Positions 53,746 through 61,745 are shown, counted from the first letter of the stretch. The stretch is DNA of 64,000 nt from Deltaproteobacteria bacterium (GCA_021824175.1 JAKALP010000002.1:50005-114004); one strand, 5' to 3'. Numbers and translations: made by a program. Notes: generated from the letters alone by a model not told the origin.

Positions 53746-53956
53746 ATTTTCCCATTTTCCAGTGGCGCACCTTATTGATGACGCTGATGGACTTGGCGAA
53801 GGATTCAATCCCTTTTTCAATATTGCCCTCGCCCAAGGCTTTGAACCGGTCGAACAGATGTTCGACGTGCTCCTGGTGACCGCATAGGCACCCATCGGCC
53901 ATGGCTTTGCGCACCACGTCCGCAATGTCGCCTTTTTCTTCTTCGGTAAGCGCCAT
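53732..53956 (-). CDS. Small hypothetical protein whose end lies in a MITE
   Basis: 74 residues from the ATG at 53956 with a G-rich ribosome site (GGGAGGGGGG). Sequence MALTEEEKGDIADVVRKAMA, then CLCGHQEHVEHLFDRFKALG. Helical, soluble, a CxCxxH cluster that might bind metal. The last residues (KWGRP) and the TAA stop are supplied by the terminal repeat of E1, so the original C-terminus was probably longer or different. Family unknown. Confidence 0.55.
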   Translation of the reverse strand: MALTEEEKGDIADVVRKAMADGCLCGHQEHVEHLFDRFKALGEGNIEKGIESFAKSISVINKVRHWKMGKWGRP

Positions 53957-53991
53957 CCCCCCCTCCCTATGCTGTTGGATTGCTCTTCTGT

Positions 53992-54051
53992 TCAATGCGG
54001 GCCGCAAATACTGCATGCCCGGTATCCGGCCGCCGGGGCCGCTTGCCTGGA
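53992..54051 (-). pseudogene. 3' remnant of an Ada-like metal-binding domain (left copy)
   Basis: Encodes SRQAAPAAGYRACSICGPH and TGA, the C-terminal end of an Ada-type zinc-binding domain. It parallels the longer remnant at 54959-55189. The two flank the PEP-CTERM gene as imperfect direct repeats. Confidence 0.65.
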
Positions 54052-54150
54052 TGGTTCCGTCGTAGAAAATTATTTCCCAGGCATTGAGTAATTATCTTCA
54101 CAATCAACCCACATATTGATTGCTCAACCGCTGGATTACGCTACATCTTG

Positions 54151-54170
54151 ACGGCACGCTTCTTGATTGC
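54151..54170 (+). promoter_or_regulatory. Sigma-54-like promoter for the PEP-CTERM gene
   Basis: GGCACG at 54153-54158, four bases, then TTGA, so GG and the -12 position are ten bases apart as required; the -12 GC is GA here. PEP-CTERM genes in several proteobacteria are known to be driven by sigma-54 with PrsK/PrsR. The start codon is 64 bp downstream. Confidence 0.35.
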
Positions 54171-54233
54171 GCGCGGTAATATCCGCACTATCCACCCCGA
54201 CAACCATAGAATCATAGTCAAAGGAGAGCTCGT

Positions 54234-54935
54234 ATGAGACACCCATGCCTTCCAAAGCTCCTCGTGTTTGCCGCGCTTGTCTTGGCCGTCAGCGCGTCCC
54301 CGACGCAAGCCGCGATGTTCACTTACGCGGGCTTCGGCACCCTCACGCTCAATGGCGTTGCCCACAATATCTACGTGCAAACGGAGATGGACAGCACGCT
54401 GTACGTCCTCGACGATATTCCCGTACTCAGTGAACCTAGTGATTGGCGCGTCGGGGGCGTCCATTTCAATTTTGCAAATTCAACGATATACATCGACGGT
54501 TATGGCCTGTTTTCCGGTGGCTCGGGAGGAACTGGCGGCTACCTTGCGCTAAATCCAGATACTTCCAAATTCGAGATGCATTTTTCAGAGTTTTTTTTAC
54601 AATCGCCCGACACCGTTAAGCTCCACACCTACGCGGATATATTGAGCTTCCTGAACTATGATGGCACCCCTTACGGGGTATCATCGAAATCTATTGGCAA
54701 CCCCTGGGACCTGGAATACGGCTTGTGCGCCCCTCAAATCGTGCTGGATAATGATTGGCTGTATTGGTCGCAAATCCTTGGCGATTCGTTCAGCTCCGAT
54801 GACCCTAATAAGCAAGCTTCCATCAGCTTAACCTTAATCCGCCAGCCACTGCCCGTGCCGGAGCCGTCCATTTTACTTCTGTTGTCATCCGGCCTTGTGT
54901 GCCTTTATCGAAAAATGCGCCCCCGGCTGTCCTGA
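54234..54935 (+). CDS. PEP-CTERM sorting-domain protein
   Basis: 233 residues; AAGGAG precedes the ATG. Signal peptide (LLVFAALVLAVSASPTQAA), a beta-rich mature region of about 180 residues of unknown family, and a C-terminal VPEPSILLLLSSGLVCLY helix followed by RKMRPR: the tripartite PEP-CTERM signal. Exosortase EpsH/XrtA cleaves such proteins for surface or matrix export. No exosortase is in the window. It lies between two Ada-like remnants in the degraded region. Confidence 0.9.
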   Translation: MRHPCLPKLLVFAALVLAVSASPTQAAMFTYAGFGTLTLNGVAHNIYVQTEMDSTLYVLDDIPVLSEPSDWRVGGVHFNFANSTIYIDGYGLFSGGSGGTGGYLALNPDTSKFEMHFSEFFLQSPDTVKLHTYADILSFLNYDGTPYGVSSKSIGNPWDLEYGLCAPQIVLDNDWLYWSQILGDSFSSDDPNKQASISLTLIRQPLPVPEPSILLLLSSGLVCLYRKMRPRLS

Positions 54936-54958
54936 AAATGGTCTCCGGGTGATAGTTC

Positions 54959-55189
54959 TTAGCGGGTGCCGCAAATACCGCATGCCCTATAGCCCGCTGC
55001 TTCGGCCGCTTGCCTGGTTTCAAAATGCGCGGCTTCGGCACCACACCAATGGGATTGCGCGTGATAGATGCGGCTGACCGGATTGCCGCAAAAAGCGGCC
55101 ACGTGCGTTGGTGTGGGCGTGGGCATAACCGCCCCGCCGCTGCCGATGCCTCCGGGGGCGGCCTTTAAAATCGGTGTGTTCGTGTGTTC
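54959..55189 (-). pseudogene. Truncated gene with Ada-like metal-binding C-terminus (right copy)
   Basis: The minus-strand frame reads HVAAFCGNPVSRIYHAQ, then C...HFETRQAAEAAGYRACGICG and TAA. The GN-x-SRIYH...C...AGYRACxxC pattern is that of Ada-type zinc-binding domains, often at the end of secreted nucleases. The frame runs straight into MITE E2 at 55190 with no plausible native start (an internal ATG at 55126 would give 55 residues). Most likely a gene cut by the MITE. Confidence 0.6.
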
Positions 55190-55307
55190 GGGGACGCCCT
55201 TAACTTTTTAACTTAAATCTATAACCACTTCTCTATAATTCATAATAACCAAAGATTAGTGCCCTTCAGTCAGACAGGCACGAAAGTAAAAAGTTAAGGG
55301 CGTCCCC
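55190..55307. mobile_element. MITE-like element, copy E2
   Basis: 118 bp with the best-preserved ends: GGGGACGCCCTTAACTTTTT and AAAAAGTTAAGGGCGTCCCC. The interior AATAACCAAAGATTAG is shared with E1. It separates the Ada-like remnant from fragment F2. Confidence 0.8.
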
Positions 55308-55356
55308 AATTTCCACCTGTTCAGTGAAAGAACGGCTGGTAAGTTCTCCTCGGTTT

Positions 55357-55563
55357 TTATGGTGCGCTCCACACCGGGGCCGGCGCAATAACCCCGCCAT
55401 TGGCGGTTCCTTTGACCACGGGGCCGGAATGAATATTTGCAGCCGGATTGAAGGTCGGCACGGGGCCGGTCCCAAGGACCTCTTTGATGGTGGCAGTGGA
55501 GAGCCAGGTTGAGAACCCTGAATAGAACCAGGCGCAGAACTCCTTGATGGCGGCCTGGGCTAC
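55357..55563 (-). pseudogene. Truncated 3' copy (F2) of the secreted-protein gene at 62.3 kb
   Basis: Encodes about 68 C-terminal residues beginning AQAAIKEFCAWFYSGFSTWL and ending TANGGVIAPAPVWSAP, in frame and closely similar to residues of the intact gene. The 5' side breaks at about 55563, 35 bp before MITE E3. Confidence 0.88.
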
Positions 55564-55597
55564 GCTTGAAGGGAAGGGGATGGGGACGATGGGGCAT

Positions 55598-55711
55598 GGG
55601 GGCGCCCTTAATTCTTTAACTTAAATGTAAAACCGTTTCTCATAAATTACTAACAGACAAAATTAGAGATCTTTTGTCAAACAGGTCTGAAAGTTAAAGT
55701 GTTAAGGGCTC
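55598..55711. mobile_element. MITE-like element, copy E3 (right end degenerate)
   Basis: Left end GGGGGCGCCCTTAATTCTTT; right end TGAAAGTTAAAGTGTTAAGGGCT, where the outer CGTCCCC has decayed. Interior diverged from E1/E2. Confidence 0.65.
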
Positions 55712-55862
55712 AAATTTCCGACGATTTCCCACACACCTCCACATAGGTGTTCTCCGGCGGATTGGCCCGAAGCAGCTCGACCTATTGGCCAGCCCAAAGC
55801 AAACCTGCCGACCCGAAGACCAGCAAAAACATCACAACCGCCATCGAAACTGATTTCCTCAT
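55710..55862 (-). pseudogene. Secreted-protein gene remnant with in-frame TAG, cut by MITE E3
   Basis: From an ATG at 55862 (GGACGGGGTGAGG upstream) the frame reads MRKSVSMAVVMFLLVFGSAG, LLWAGQ, then TAG (55782-55784), then VELLRANPPENTYVEVCGKS and a TGA at the edge of E3. A signal peptide is clear. The amber codon and the MITE join both point to an inactive gene. Confidence 0.6.
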
Positions 55863-55948
55863 TTCCTCACCCCGTCCTTATTCTCGCATCGTCCCTTTTC
55901 AACCCTTCTATCCAACAAACTTTCAGAGGTTTCCCAATACTTCTTCGG

Positions 55949-56078
55949 CTATAATTTTGAAGCCAGCAAAAACACGCCTCCGATAATCATCAAAACAATG
56001 CCCGGCCTTGCAAATACACCCGAGGCCGCTAACCCAATCCAACCGCCACCCTTCGGATAAGACGCATCCCCAATAAAA
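55949..56078 (-). pseudogene. C-terminal half of a small membrane protein gene split by IS66
   Basis: Continues the frame of the N-terminal half at 58531-58630: after removing the IS and one target copy the join reads ELPFIG-DASYPKGGG. This part encodes GDASYPKGGGWIGLAASGVF and a second membrane helix (IVLMIIGGVFLLASKL), stop TAG at 55949. Confidence 0.8.
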
Positions 56079-56106
56079 GTAAGCGTCAAATCAACCCCAC
56101 CAGCAG

Positions 56107-57702
56107 CTACTCCGCAGGCGGGGAGCTGACCAAGCTGCGATCAATATACTGGGGAAGCAGCGCCCGGTAGCCGGCTTGATCTTTGACAAACGGCAGGCGT
56201 TCAAACAGGCAACGCAGATAGGCATAGGGCTCAAGGCCGTTGGCCTTGGCGGTTTCGATCAGGGAGAAAAAGGCGGCCACCGCGTTGGCGCCATTGGGGT
56301 GGCCGGCAAACAGCCAGTTCTTGCGGCCCAGCACAAAGGGGCGAATGGCGTTTTCAGCCACATTGTTGTCCGGCCGCAGTAGGCCATTGGTGGTGTATAC
56401 GATCAGCTTGGGCCAATTCTTCAGCGCATAGCCCATGGCCATGCCCAAGAGTCCCTTGGGCGGCGTCAGGGGATAGGTTGCATCCAGCCAGGTCTTGAAC
56501 TCATCCAATGCAGGGATTGATTGCCGCCGGCGGCGCTCGACAATTTGATCGGGCTTGAGTTGCTCCTGGCGGATCTGCTTTTCGATCAGGTAGAGTTTTG
56601 CGATGTACTCCAGGGCCTCGTCGGCCAATCCCTTGGGGTTGTCGCCACCGCCGCGATGCTTTTTTCGGACTTTGACCACGTCGAAGAACTTGCGCCGGGC
56701 GTGCGCCCAACAGCCCATAAGTACTATGTTCTTTTTGTTGCCCAGATAGTCATAGCCGCCATAGTCATCGCATTGGATAAAGCCCTGGTAGTCGTCCAAA
56801 AACTTTAGGGCCGCATCGCCGCTGCGCGTGGGATGATAGCGGTACAACACGATGGGATGATCGGGCGGACCTCCGCAATACACCCACATATACGATTTGG
56901 CGGTGTTGGCCCGTCCGGGTTCTTGCTGCACCTGCAGCGGCGTTTCATCGATGTTGATCAAGGGACCGTTTTTAAGTTCGGCCTCCAGCAGCTCCAGCAG
57001 CGGTGCGCAGCTCTGAGCGCCTTGAACCATCCAATTGGCCATGGTGGCCCGGGGCAACTCAATGCCCAGGCGGGCAAAGATCTTCTCTTGCCGATACAGA
57101 GGCAAGCCATCAACAAACTTGGCCACCACGATATGGGCCACCAATGCTTCGGTGGCGTTTGCTTTGGGGATCAATTGAACCGGCGCCGGAGCAATCTTTA
57201 CCGTGGGGCCATTGCCTTCCACGCCTTGGCAGCTTTTGCAGGCGTATTTGGGGCGGATATGACGCAGCACTTGCACCTTGGCCGGAACATAGTCGAACTT
57301 TTCGCAAGTATCTTGCCCTATCCGCGTTAGGACAGCGCCGCAGGTACATATCTTTTCTTCTTCGGCGATGTCATGGATCACTTCGATGCGCGGCAGATGC
57401 TCGGGCAGAGGCTTGCGGCCGACCTTGACGCGCTGATGCTGGGCAACCACGATGGTCTTTGCCGGCGCGGGATGCTCGGCATCGGTTGGGTCGGGTGGCT
57501 GCTCAAAGATCGGCAGTTGCTGATGATCGTCGGGATAGCGCTTTTCGCTCTTTCTTCCGAACAGCTCGTTTTGCAACAGCCGGATGCGCTCTTCCAGGTA
57601 GTGGATCTTTTCTTGATAGCAAACCAAAAGCGAAGCGATATCGTCTTTGGTAAAGGTTTGATCGGGCAGGTTGGACAGGTCCAAATTCATGCAACCGGAC
57701 AT
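56107..57702 (-). CDS. tnpC: IS66 transposase TnpC
   Basis: 531 residues, full length. An N-terminal coiled coil (YLEERIRLLQNELFGRKSEK), a zinc-finger region (CTCGAVL...CKSCQG), and a DDE-type core: NIDETPLQVQ, QCDDYGGYDY, and the Glu in NNVAENAIRPFVLGRKNWLF. Catalyses transposition of the element. Frame intact. Confidence 0.95.
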   Translation of the reverse strand: MSGCMNLDLSNLPDQTFTKDDIASLLVCYQEKIHYLEERIRLLQNELFGRKSEKRYPDDHQQLPIFEQPPDPTDAEHPAPAKTIVVAQHQRVKVGRKPLPEHLPRIEVIHDIAEEEKICTCGAVLTRIGQDTCEKFDYVPAKVQVLRHIRPKYACKSCQGVEGNGPTVKIAPAPVQLIPKANATEALVAHIVVAKFVDGLPLYRQEKIFARLGIELPRATMANWMVQGAQSCAPLLELLEAELKNGPLINIDETPLQVQQEPGRANTAKSYMWVYCGGPPDHPIVLYRYHPTRSGDAALKFLDDYQGFIQCDDYGGYDYLGNKKNIVLMGCWAHARRKFFDVVKVRKKHRGGGDNPKGLADEALEYIAKLYLIEKQIRQEQLKPDQIVERRRRQSIPALDEFKTWLDATYPLTPPKGLLGMAMGYALKNWPKLIVYTTNGLLRPDNNVAENAIRPFVLGRKNWLFAGHPNGANAVAAFFSLIETAKANGLEPYAYLRCLFERLPFVKDQAGYRALLPQYIDRSLVSSPPAE

Positions 57703-57755
57703 ACCAAATTACTTCTTATTTGTACAGCAAATTCTTCCGCAAAGAAGTAAAAATA

Positions 57756-58100
57756 TCACGCCGCGATCGAGTACCTAAGCGCTTTGTGGGCGCTTTGAAA
57801 ATCCAATCCGGAAAGCAGCCACCGCAGCTGTTGATGATCGATGCGCAGGATCTCTTTCGGTGTCTTGGGCCACTGGAAGCGATCTTTTTCCAGGCGCTTT
57901 TGCCACAGGCAAAAACCGTTTGTTTGCCAGTACAAGATCTTGAGGATCGTGCGAGCGCGGTTGCTGAAAACGAAGAGATCCCCAGAAAACGGATTAAGCG
58001 CCATGGCCTGCTCGACTAAAATCGACAGCGTGTTGATGGATTTGCGCATATCGGTGGGCCCCAGCGCCAAATAGATCTCGCTTGGCGTTTCATCGAGCAT
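57756..58100 (-). CDS. tnpB: IS66 accessory protein TnpB
   Basis: 114 residues, the standard IS66 Orf2 with YLALGPTDMRKSINTLSILV, LFVFSNRARTILKILYW, and LEKDRFQWP. Required with TnpC for IS66 movement; mechanism unclear. Its ATG overlaps the end of the tnpA reading frame by 11 bases. Confidence 0.95.
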   Translation of the reverse strand: MLDETPSEIYLALGPTDMRKSINTLSILVEQAMALNPFSGDLFVFSNRARTILKILYWQTNGFCLWQKRLEKDRFQWPKTPKEILRIDHQQLRWLLSGLDFQSAHKALRYSIAA

Positions 58101-58449
58101 GCGCCACCTCTCCCAAAACGGTCAGCAGCTTTTTGAGCAGGCCGGGATCAAACCCTTCGTGGATATCGACGCTAAAGCCATTGGGGCAATGCAGATGCAG
58201 TGGGCAATGCTTAATGGGAACCGGCTAATGGGAGGCCAACGGCACGCGAACGAAGCGACCGACAACATCGGTCTTGGCTAACCGGCCCTTCCAGTGGGAG
58301 AAGCGGTACTCTTTGAGATTGTTCTTTTGGCAATAGGCGCGTTGGCTCAAGCCGCTGTCGCGCCAGGCCGCAATGTGATGTCGCCAAAACTCTTGCCCGC
58401 TATTGGGCTTGCCGATCCGCGCCGAAACCAAAACTGCGCCGTCCGTCAT
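58090..58449 (-). pseudogene. tnpA: IS66 TnpA gene with an internal amber codon
   Basis: The frame opens at 58449 (MTDGAVLVSARIGKPNSGQE, with the QEFWRHHIAAWRDSGLSQRA helix-turn-helix typical of TnpA), meets TAG at 58225-58227 after 74 residues, and continues in the same frame with a good TnpA C-terminus (LHLHCPNGFSVDIHEGFDPG, LLKKLLTVL) to TGA at 58090. So the gene is complete except for one stop codon. Either the element is damaged or the codon is read through; other genes here end normally in TAG. Confidence 0.8.
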
Positions 58450-58530
58450 GATGCACCTCCGTGAAAAGTATTTTACGCATCATGCCACCCACGGCTGCTC
58501 TTGTGAAGATGGGGTTAATTTGACGCTTAC

Positions 58531-58630
58531 CAATAAAAGGCAGTTCATGCAAATTGTATAAAGGCAGGCAAAAGTAACCAATAAGACAGAACACAATTCC
58601 AATGCCTGCAAGTATGTTGCCGAGTTTCAT
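58531..58630 (-). pseudogene. N-terminal half of the small membrane protein gene split by IS66
   Basis: Encodes MKLGNILAGIGIVFCLIGYF and CLPLYNLHELPFIG before the IS. Joined to 55949-56078 it gives a 73-residue protein with two membrane helices. The open frame running into the IS is artificial. Exact repair after removing the IS suggests a recent insertion. Confidence 0.8.
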
Positions 58631-58738
58631 TTTTCAAACGTGCTTCTTACGGGGCTTTAGCATAACGGCGGCGTAGTGAAAGCCCCTCTCAAAGCAAAGG
58701 TTAAGAAAACTAATAGCTCACAGATTCCGAAGATTATG

Positions 58739-60073
58739 TTAATTTGTATTGAAATTGCTCATTTTCTTTTCCACTTCTTCTATTGATTTTTTTGATTTCT
58801 TGGCTTCGTTACTTTTTGGTGCTATTTTTATTACTTCTAGAAACTTATTTATTGCCGCAGGATTGTCGCCCAATTCTTCGAGACAGGCACCCCACATGCC
58901 ATAAGAATCCAGCTTAAATGCATGCTCATACTCAGTGGCTTTCTGAAATTTTATGATAGCCTTTTCGCAATCGCCTGCGTTTTTCAATGTTAATCCCCAC
59001 AAAAAATAGGCGAGGCCACATTCAGGATCTAATTCAATTGCTTTTTGATATTTTTCAATTGCACCTTTACTATCATTTTGTAGAGAAAGACATTGCCCCC
59101 ATAAGACAAAAATCTCTGGATGCTTTTCATTGTTAAACCCAGAAATAATTTCAAGAAGTCTAATAGCTTCCTGAAATTTACCTTGTTGCTTTAGAACACC
59201 AGCCAGATTGGTGTAAGGTGGAGCTAATTTTGGATCTGAAGCAATAGCCGCTTCAAATTCTCTTATCGCACAATCTCTTTCATTTAAAAATAAGAGTGCA
59301 ACCCCTTTAGCGTTATGCGCTTTGCCTGAATTTGGATCCTTAATTAGTGCCTTCTCACAGCAGATAAGCGCCTCTTTGTACCTCTTCTGATTCAACATCA
59401 TCCTGGAAGTTTCATGGTAGGTATAGAAATCAAGCTTGTCATTTTGGCATGATATAAAAGGATCAAAATGCAGTATATCAGCAGGCTTTTTGCTACTTCG
59501 ACCTATCTTGAACACAACCTTAGATTTTTCATGCGCTTTATTCGCATTGATTTCCACAATGAATTCCTTTGTTGAGTGGGCATCGATATCATAAACCATA
59601 TTATGTTGCTCGCGCTTGCCTTCTTTTGTTATTGTCACGATAGAATAAACATCAAAAGAAACAATTACTCCTCCAAGATCGAAATTTAGCTTTGCCTCAT
59701 CTTTTGGTTTTAATTTGATGTCATCAACAGACAAGTCACCGCTTTCTATGGCTATTTTGAGGTCAGTTTGATAAACTGGGTAATCTAGATTATTTACCAT
59801 TGATATTTTGCTTGATTTACTGTACCCGGGGGTGACATCTATTGATTCAACATTTATAAAAAAAAGAAGTTTGTTTTTTTCAATCTCGGTCATTACCTGA
59901 TGAATGCCTCCTGTTAATAAGCACACGAAAGTGAGTATGTTAATTACCTTTTTATAATATCGACATTTAGCAGTTTTAGAGCCAAGCCATGTCCATGAGT
60001 CTGTCAACAATTTAGTAGCCTGAATCAAGCCACCAATAACAATATAAAAAAGCAGAATCTTAAAATTCATCAT
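58739..60073 (-). CDS. Membrane-anchored TPR-repeat protein (AT-rich)
   Basis: 444 residues. Two N-terminal hydrophobic segments (ILLFYIVIGGLIQATKLL, VINILTFVCLLTGGIHQV), a beta-type domain to about residue 200, then six or so TPRs (e.g. YKEALICCEKALIKDPNSGK, CAIREFEAAIASDPKLAPPY, AIEKYQKAIELDPECGLAYF). Base composition is visibly AT-richer than the housekeeping genes, suggesting transfer. Role: protein-protein interaction scaffold at the membrane; partner unknown. Confidence 0.75.
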   Translation of the reverse strand: MMNFKILLFYIVIGGLIQATKLLTDSWTWLGSKTAKCRYYKKVINILTFVCLLTGGIHQVMTEIEKNKLLFFINVESIDVTPGYSKSSKISMVNNLDYPVYQTDLKIAIESGDLSVDDIKLKPKDEAKLNFDLGGVIVSFDVYSIVTITKEGKREQHNMVYDIDAHSTKEFIVEINANKAHEKSKVVFKIGRSSKKPADILHFDPFISCQNDKLDFYTYHETSRMMLNQKRYKEALICCEKALIKDPNSGKAHNAKGVALLFLNERDCAIREFEAAIASDPKLAPPYTNLAGVLKQQGKFQEAIRLLEIISGFNNEKHPEIFVLWGQCLSLQNDSKGAIEKYQKAIELDPECGLAYFLWGLTLKNAGDCEKAIIKFQKATEYEHAFKLDSYGMWGACLEELGDNPAAINKFLEVIKIAPKSNEAKKSKKSIEEVEKKMSNFNTN

Positions 60074-60088
60074 ATATTAGTATATTTG

Positions 60089-60152
60089 TGGGCGCCCTTA
60101 ATATTTTAACTATAATCTAAAACTACTTCTCAATAATTTTTTAATAACCAAT
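60089..60152. mobile_element. MITE-like element, left half only (E4)
   Basis: TGGGCGCCCTTAATATTTTA and TAATCTAAAACTACTTCTC match the left half of E1-E3, ending around TTTTAATAACCA. The right half is absent. Confidence 0.6.
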
Positions 60153-60247
60153 GTAGATGGTGTAGATGGAGTCAAACCTTGATTAGTGATTATCCCAATT
60201 TGACTCCTTCCCAAACCCCTCTTCTTTTCTACAACCGTAGTAATAGG

Positions 60248-60892
60248 TTAATCGTTGTTTTTATGTTTGAGCCGGGCAATCCAGTAGCCTATTACACAAA
60301 AAATAACACTTACAATTATATAGGGGCCATAGGTTGAGAAGTGTTTCTGAAGTTGTTCTTGGTTAGAAACCAAGACATCCATAAATGGCACAAACCCCAA
60401 AATGAGCCAAAGTGGAAGGAAAATAAATGGGAACCAATAATACTGAATAGTTACAATAAATTTTGGATCATAACCGCAAATATTAGGATGTTTGCCACAT
60501 TGCCCCATCCCTTTTCCGCCTTTTTCACATCCTATTCTATCCATCCACCACCCTGCAAGGTGCTTGTGTTGATCATAGGCAGCTTTTATACCTCGTGAAA
60601 GATAAAAGCTTACTAATACTCCTGCCAATACAATAGTAAATAATACCCATTGGACACTATGAAGTTTAGATGGGGCAAAATCACTTATTACTGTTGAGGA
60701 AAAAAGTAAAATATATGCGCCTAATAAAAAGCCTTGTGCATAAAGCAGCCAGGTAACGCGAGCATTTGTTAAGGTATTCTCGTGCTCGATTGAAAGTCGA
60801 ATCCGTTTCCAATCAACAATTTCAGGATCATTAAATTCATTCCAGCTATCTTTCGTGTGATCATTATCTGCTTTGGTAGTGTTTGAATTCAT
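60248..60892 (-). CDS. Hypothetical membrane protein (AT-rich)
   Basis: 214 residues with about four membrane helices: ARVTWLLYAQGFLLGAYILL, WVLFTIVLAGVLVSFYL, WFPFIFLPLWLILGFVPF and YIIVSVIFCVIGYWIARL. The hydrophilic loop between pairs contains two Cys (CEKGGKGMGQCGKHPNICGY). Low GC like its neighbour at 58.7 kb. No family recognised. Confidence 0.65.
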   Translation of the reverse strand: MNSNTTKADNDHTKDSWNEFNDPEIVDWKRIRLSIEHENTLTNARVTWLLYAQGFLLGAYILLFSSTVISDFAPSKLHSVQWVLFTIVLAGVLVSFYLSRGIKAAYDQHKHLAGWWMDRIGCEKGGKGMGQCGKHPNICGYDPKFIVTIQYYWFPFIFLPLWLILGFVPFMDVLVSNQEQLQKHFSTYGPYIIVSVIFCVIGYWIARLKHKNND

Positions 60893-61053
60893 TGGCGTTC
60901 AGTTTCCTATAGATAACATAGTTGTTCACCGCAATTCGGATTCTGGATAGTCTCACATAGATCTGTGATTTGCCCACAAACTCATTTATGTCTGGGTTTC
61001 TTCTTGACTATACGCTAATCAAGGATTGACTCCTCGCCCTTCCTCAAAGGGTT

Positions 61054-61218
61054 ATGTCTCGAATCGATGGTTTGAAATTGTTTAAAGCCTGTGCTCACCG
61101 CTATCATATCGTGCTGAAAAATCAACAGATAATTGTTAACGACCATCTGAGCTATCGCCATGATTTCGTCCGAAATTTCGGACTTGGCCTCGGCTTGTTA
61201 TTGCTTCTTGTTATCTAA
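61054..61218 (+). CDS. Possible 54-residue tail-anchored small protein
   Basis: ATG at 61054 after AAAGGG; MSRIDGLKLFKACAHRYHIV and a C-terminal hydrophobic segment (GLGLGLLLLLVI). It fills part of the 450-bp gap between the AT-rich membrane gene and the 61.4-kb fragment; 60893-61053 shows nothing else. Could be a chance frame. Confidence 0.3.
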   Translation: MSRIDGLKLFKACAHRYHIVLKNQQIIVNDHLSYRHDFVRNFGLGLGLLLLLVI

Positions 61219-61255
61219 GGAAAAATTCTAGACATACCGTGGCAGTATGAAATAA

Positions 61256-61333
61256 GTTCAGCCGAAGTCTTGATCGGTTGTCCCGATAGCCGGAAATCGA
61301 GTTGGGCTTCGGCGGTGCAGGATGGGGCTGAAC
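61256..61333. other. Imperfect hairpin with two alternative pairings
   Basis: GTTCAGCCGAAG (61256-61267) can pair either with CTTCGGC (61307-61313) or with GGCTGAAC (61326-61333). Non-coding; meaning unknown. Confidence 0.35.
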
Positions 61334-61358
61334 GCTTCTTAAGAGGCGGCCGGTGGCG

Positions 61359-61745
61359 CTATGCCTCGCAGCGGGTGATTTTCATCCCCAGGGCCGCGTA
61401 AATCTCCAGCATGCGCGTCTGGACTTCGGCTTGCAGGGCGGGGTCCAGGTGGCGCACGCCGTCGGGGCGCAGATAGGAGAAGTCGGCGGCGGCGCGGAAG
61501 CGGATCTCCTGGTAGATGGGGTTGTGGTGGCGGGCCAGGGCAAGCTGGGCGCGGGCGATATCGTGGAAGCCGTCGGCGGCGGTGTAGGCAATGGTGTCCG
61601 CGATGGAGCGGTCGGCGATGATCACGTCATAAATCCGGGCGGCGTCCAGCTCGGCGCGCATCTGTTCGGCGAAGATCCATTGCTGCGCGGACCTGGTGGT
61701 GGCGCTGGCCGCGCCGAGGATGGGGTAGGGGCGGCGGCCGCCTAG
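61359..61745 (-). pseudogene. Truncated AAA-type ATPase / nucleoside-kinase-like gene
   Basis: The C-terminal part QQWIFAEQMRAELDAARIYD, VIIADRSIADTIAY, IYQEIRFRAAADFSYLRPDG resembles the lid and DRS motif of AAA_28-type ATPases. The N-terminal P-loop half is missing: upstream of about 61745 the frame turns into unrelated sequence with no start. The 3' end is intact. Confidence 0.55.

Larger units (their letters stand above)
56079..58530. mobile_element. Complete IS66-family insertion sequence
   Basis: 2452 bp bounded by terminal repeats GTAAGCGTCAAATCAACCCC (left) and the reverse complement of GTAAGCGTCAAATTAACCCC (right), with an exact 8-bp target duplication CAATAAAA at 56071-56078 and 58531-58538. 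Eight-base duplications and GTAAGCG ends are IS66 hallmarks. It contains tnpA, tnpB and tnpC on the minus strand. Confidence 0.95.

Noticed and set aside
55782-58227. Genome-wide recoding of TAG.
   Set aside because: Several intact genes (UbiB-like kinase, mutase, 5S-type gene, sucC, sucD) end in TAG at their normal length.
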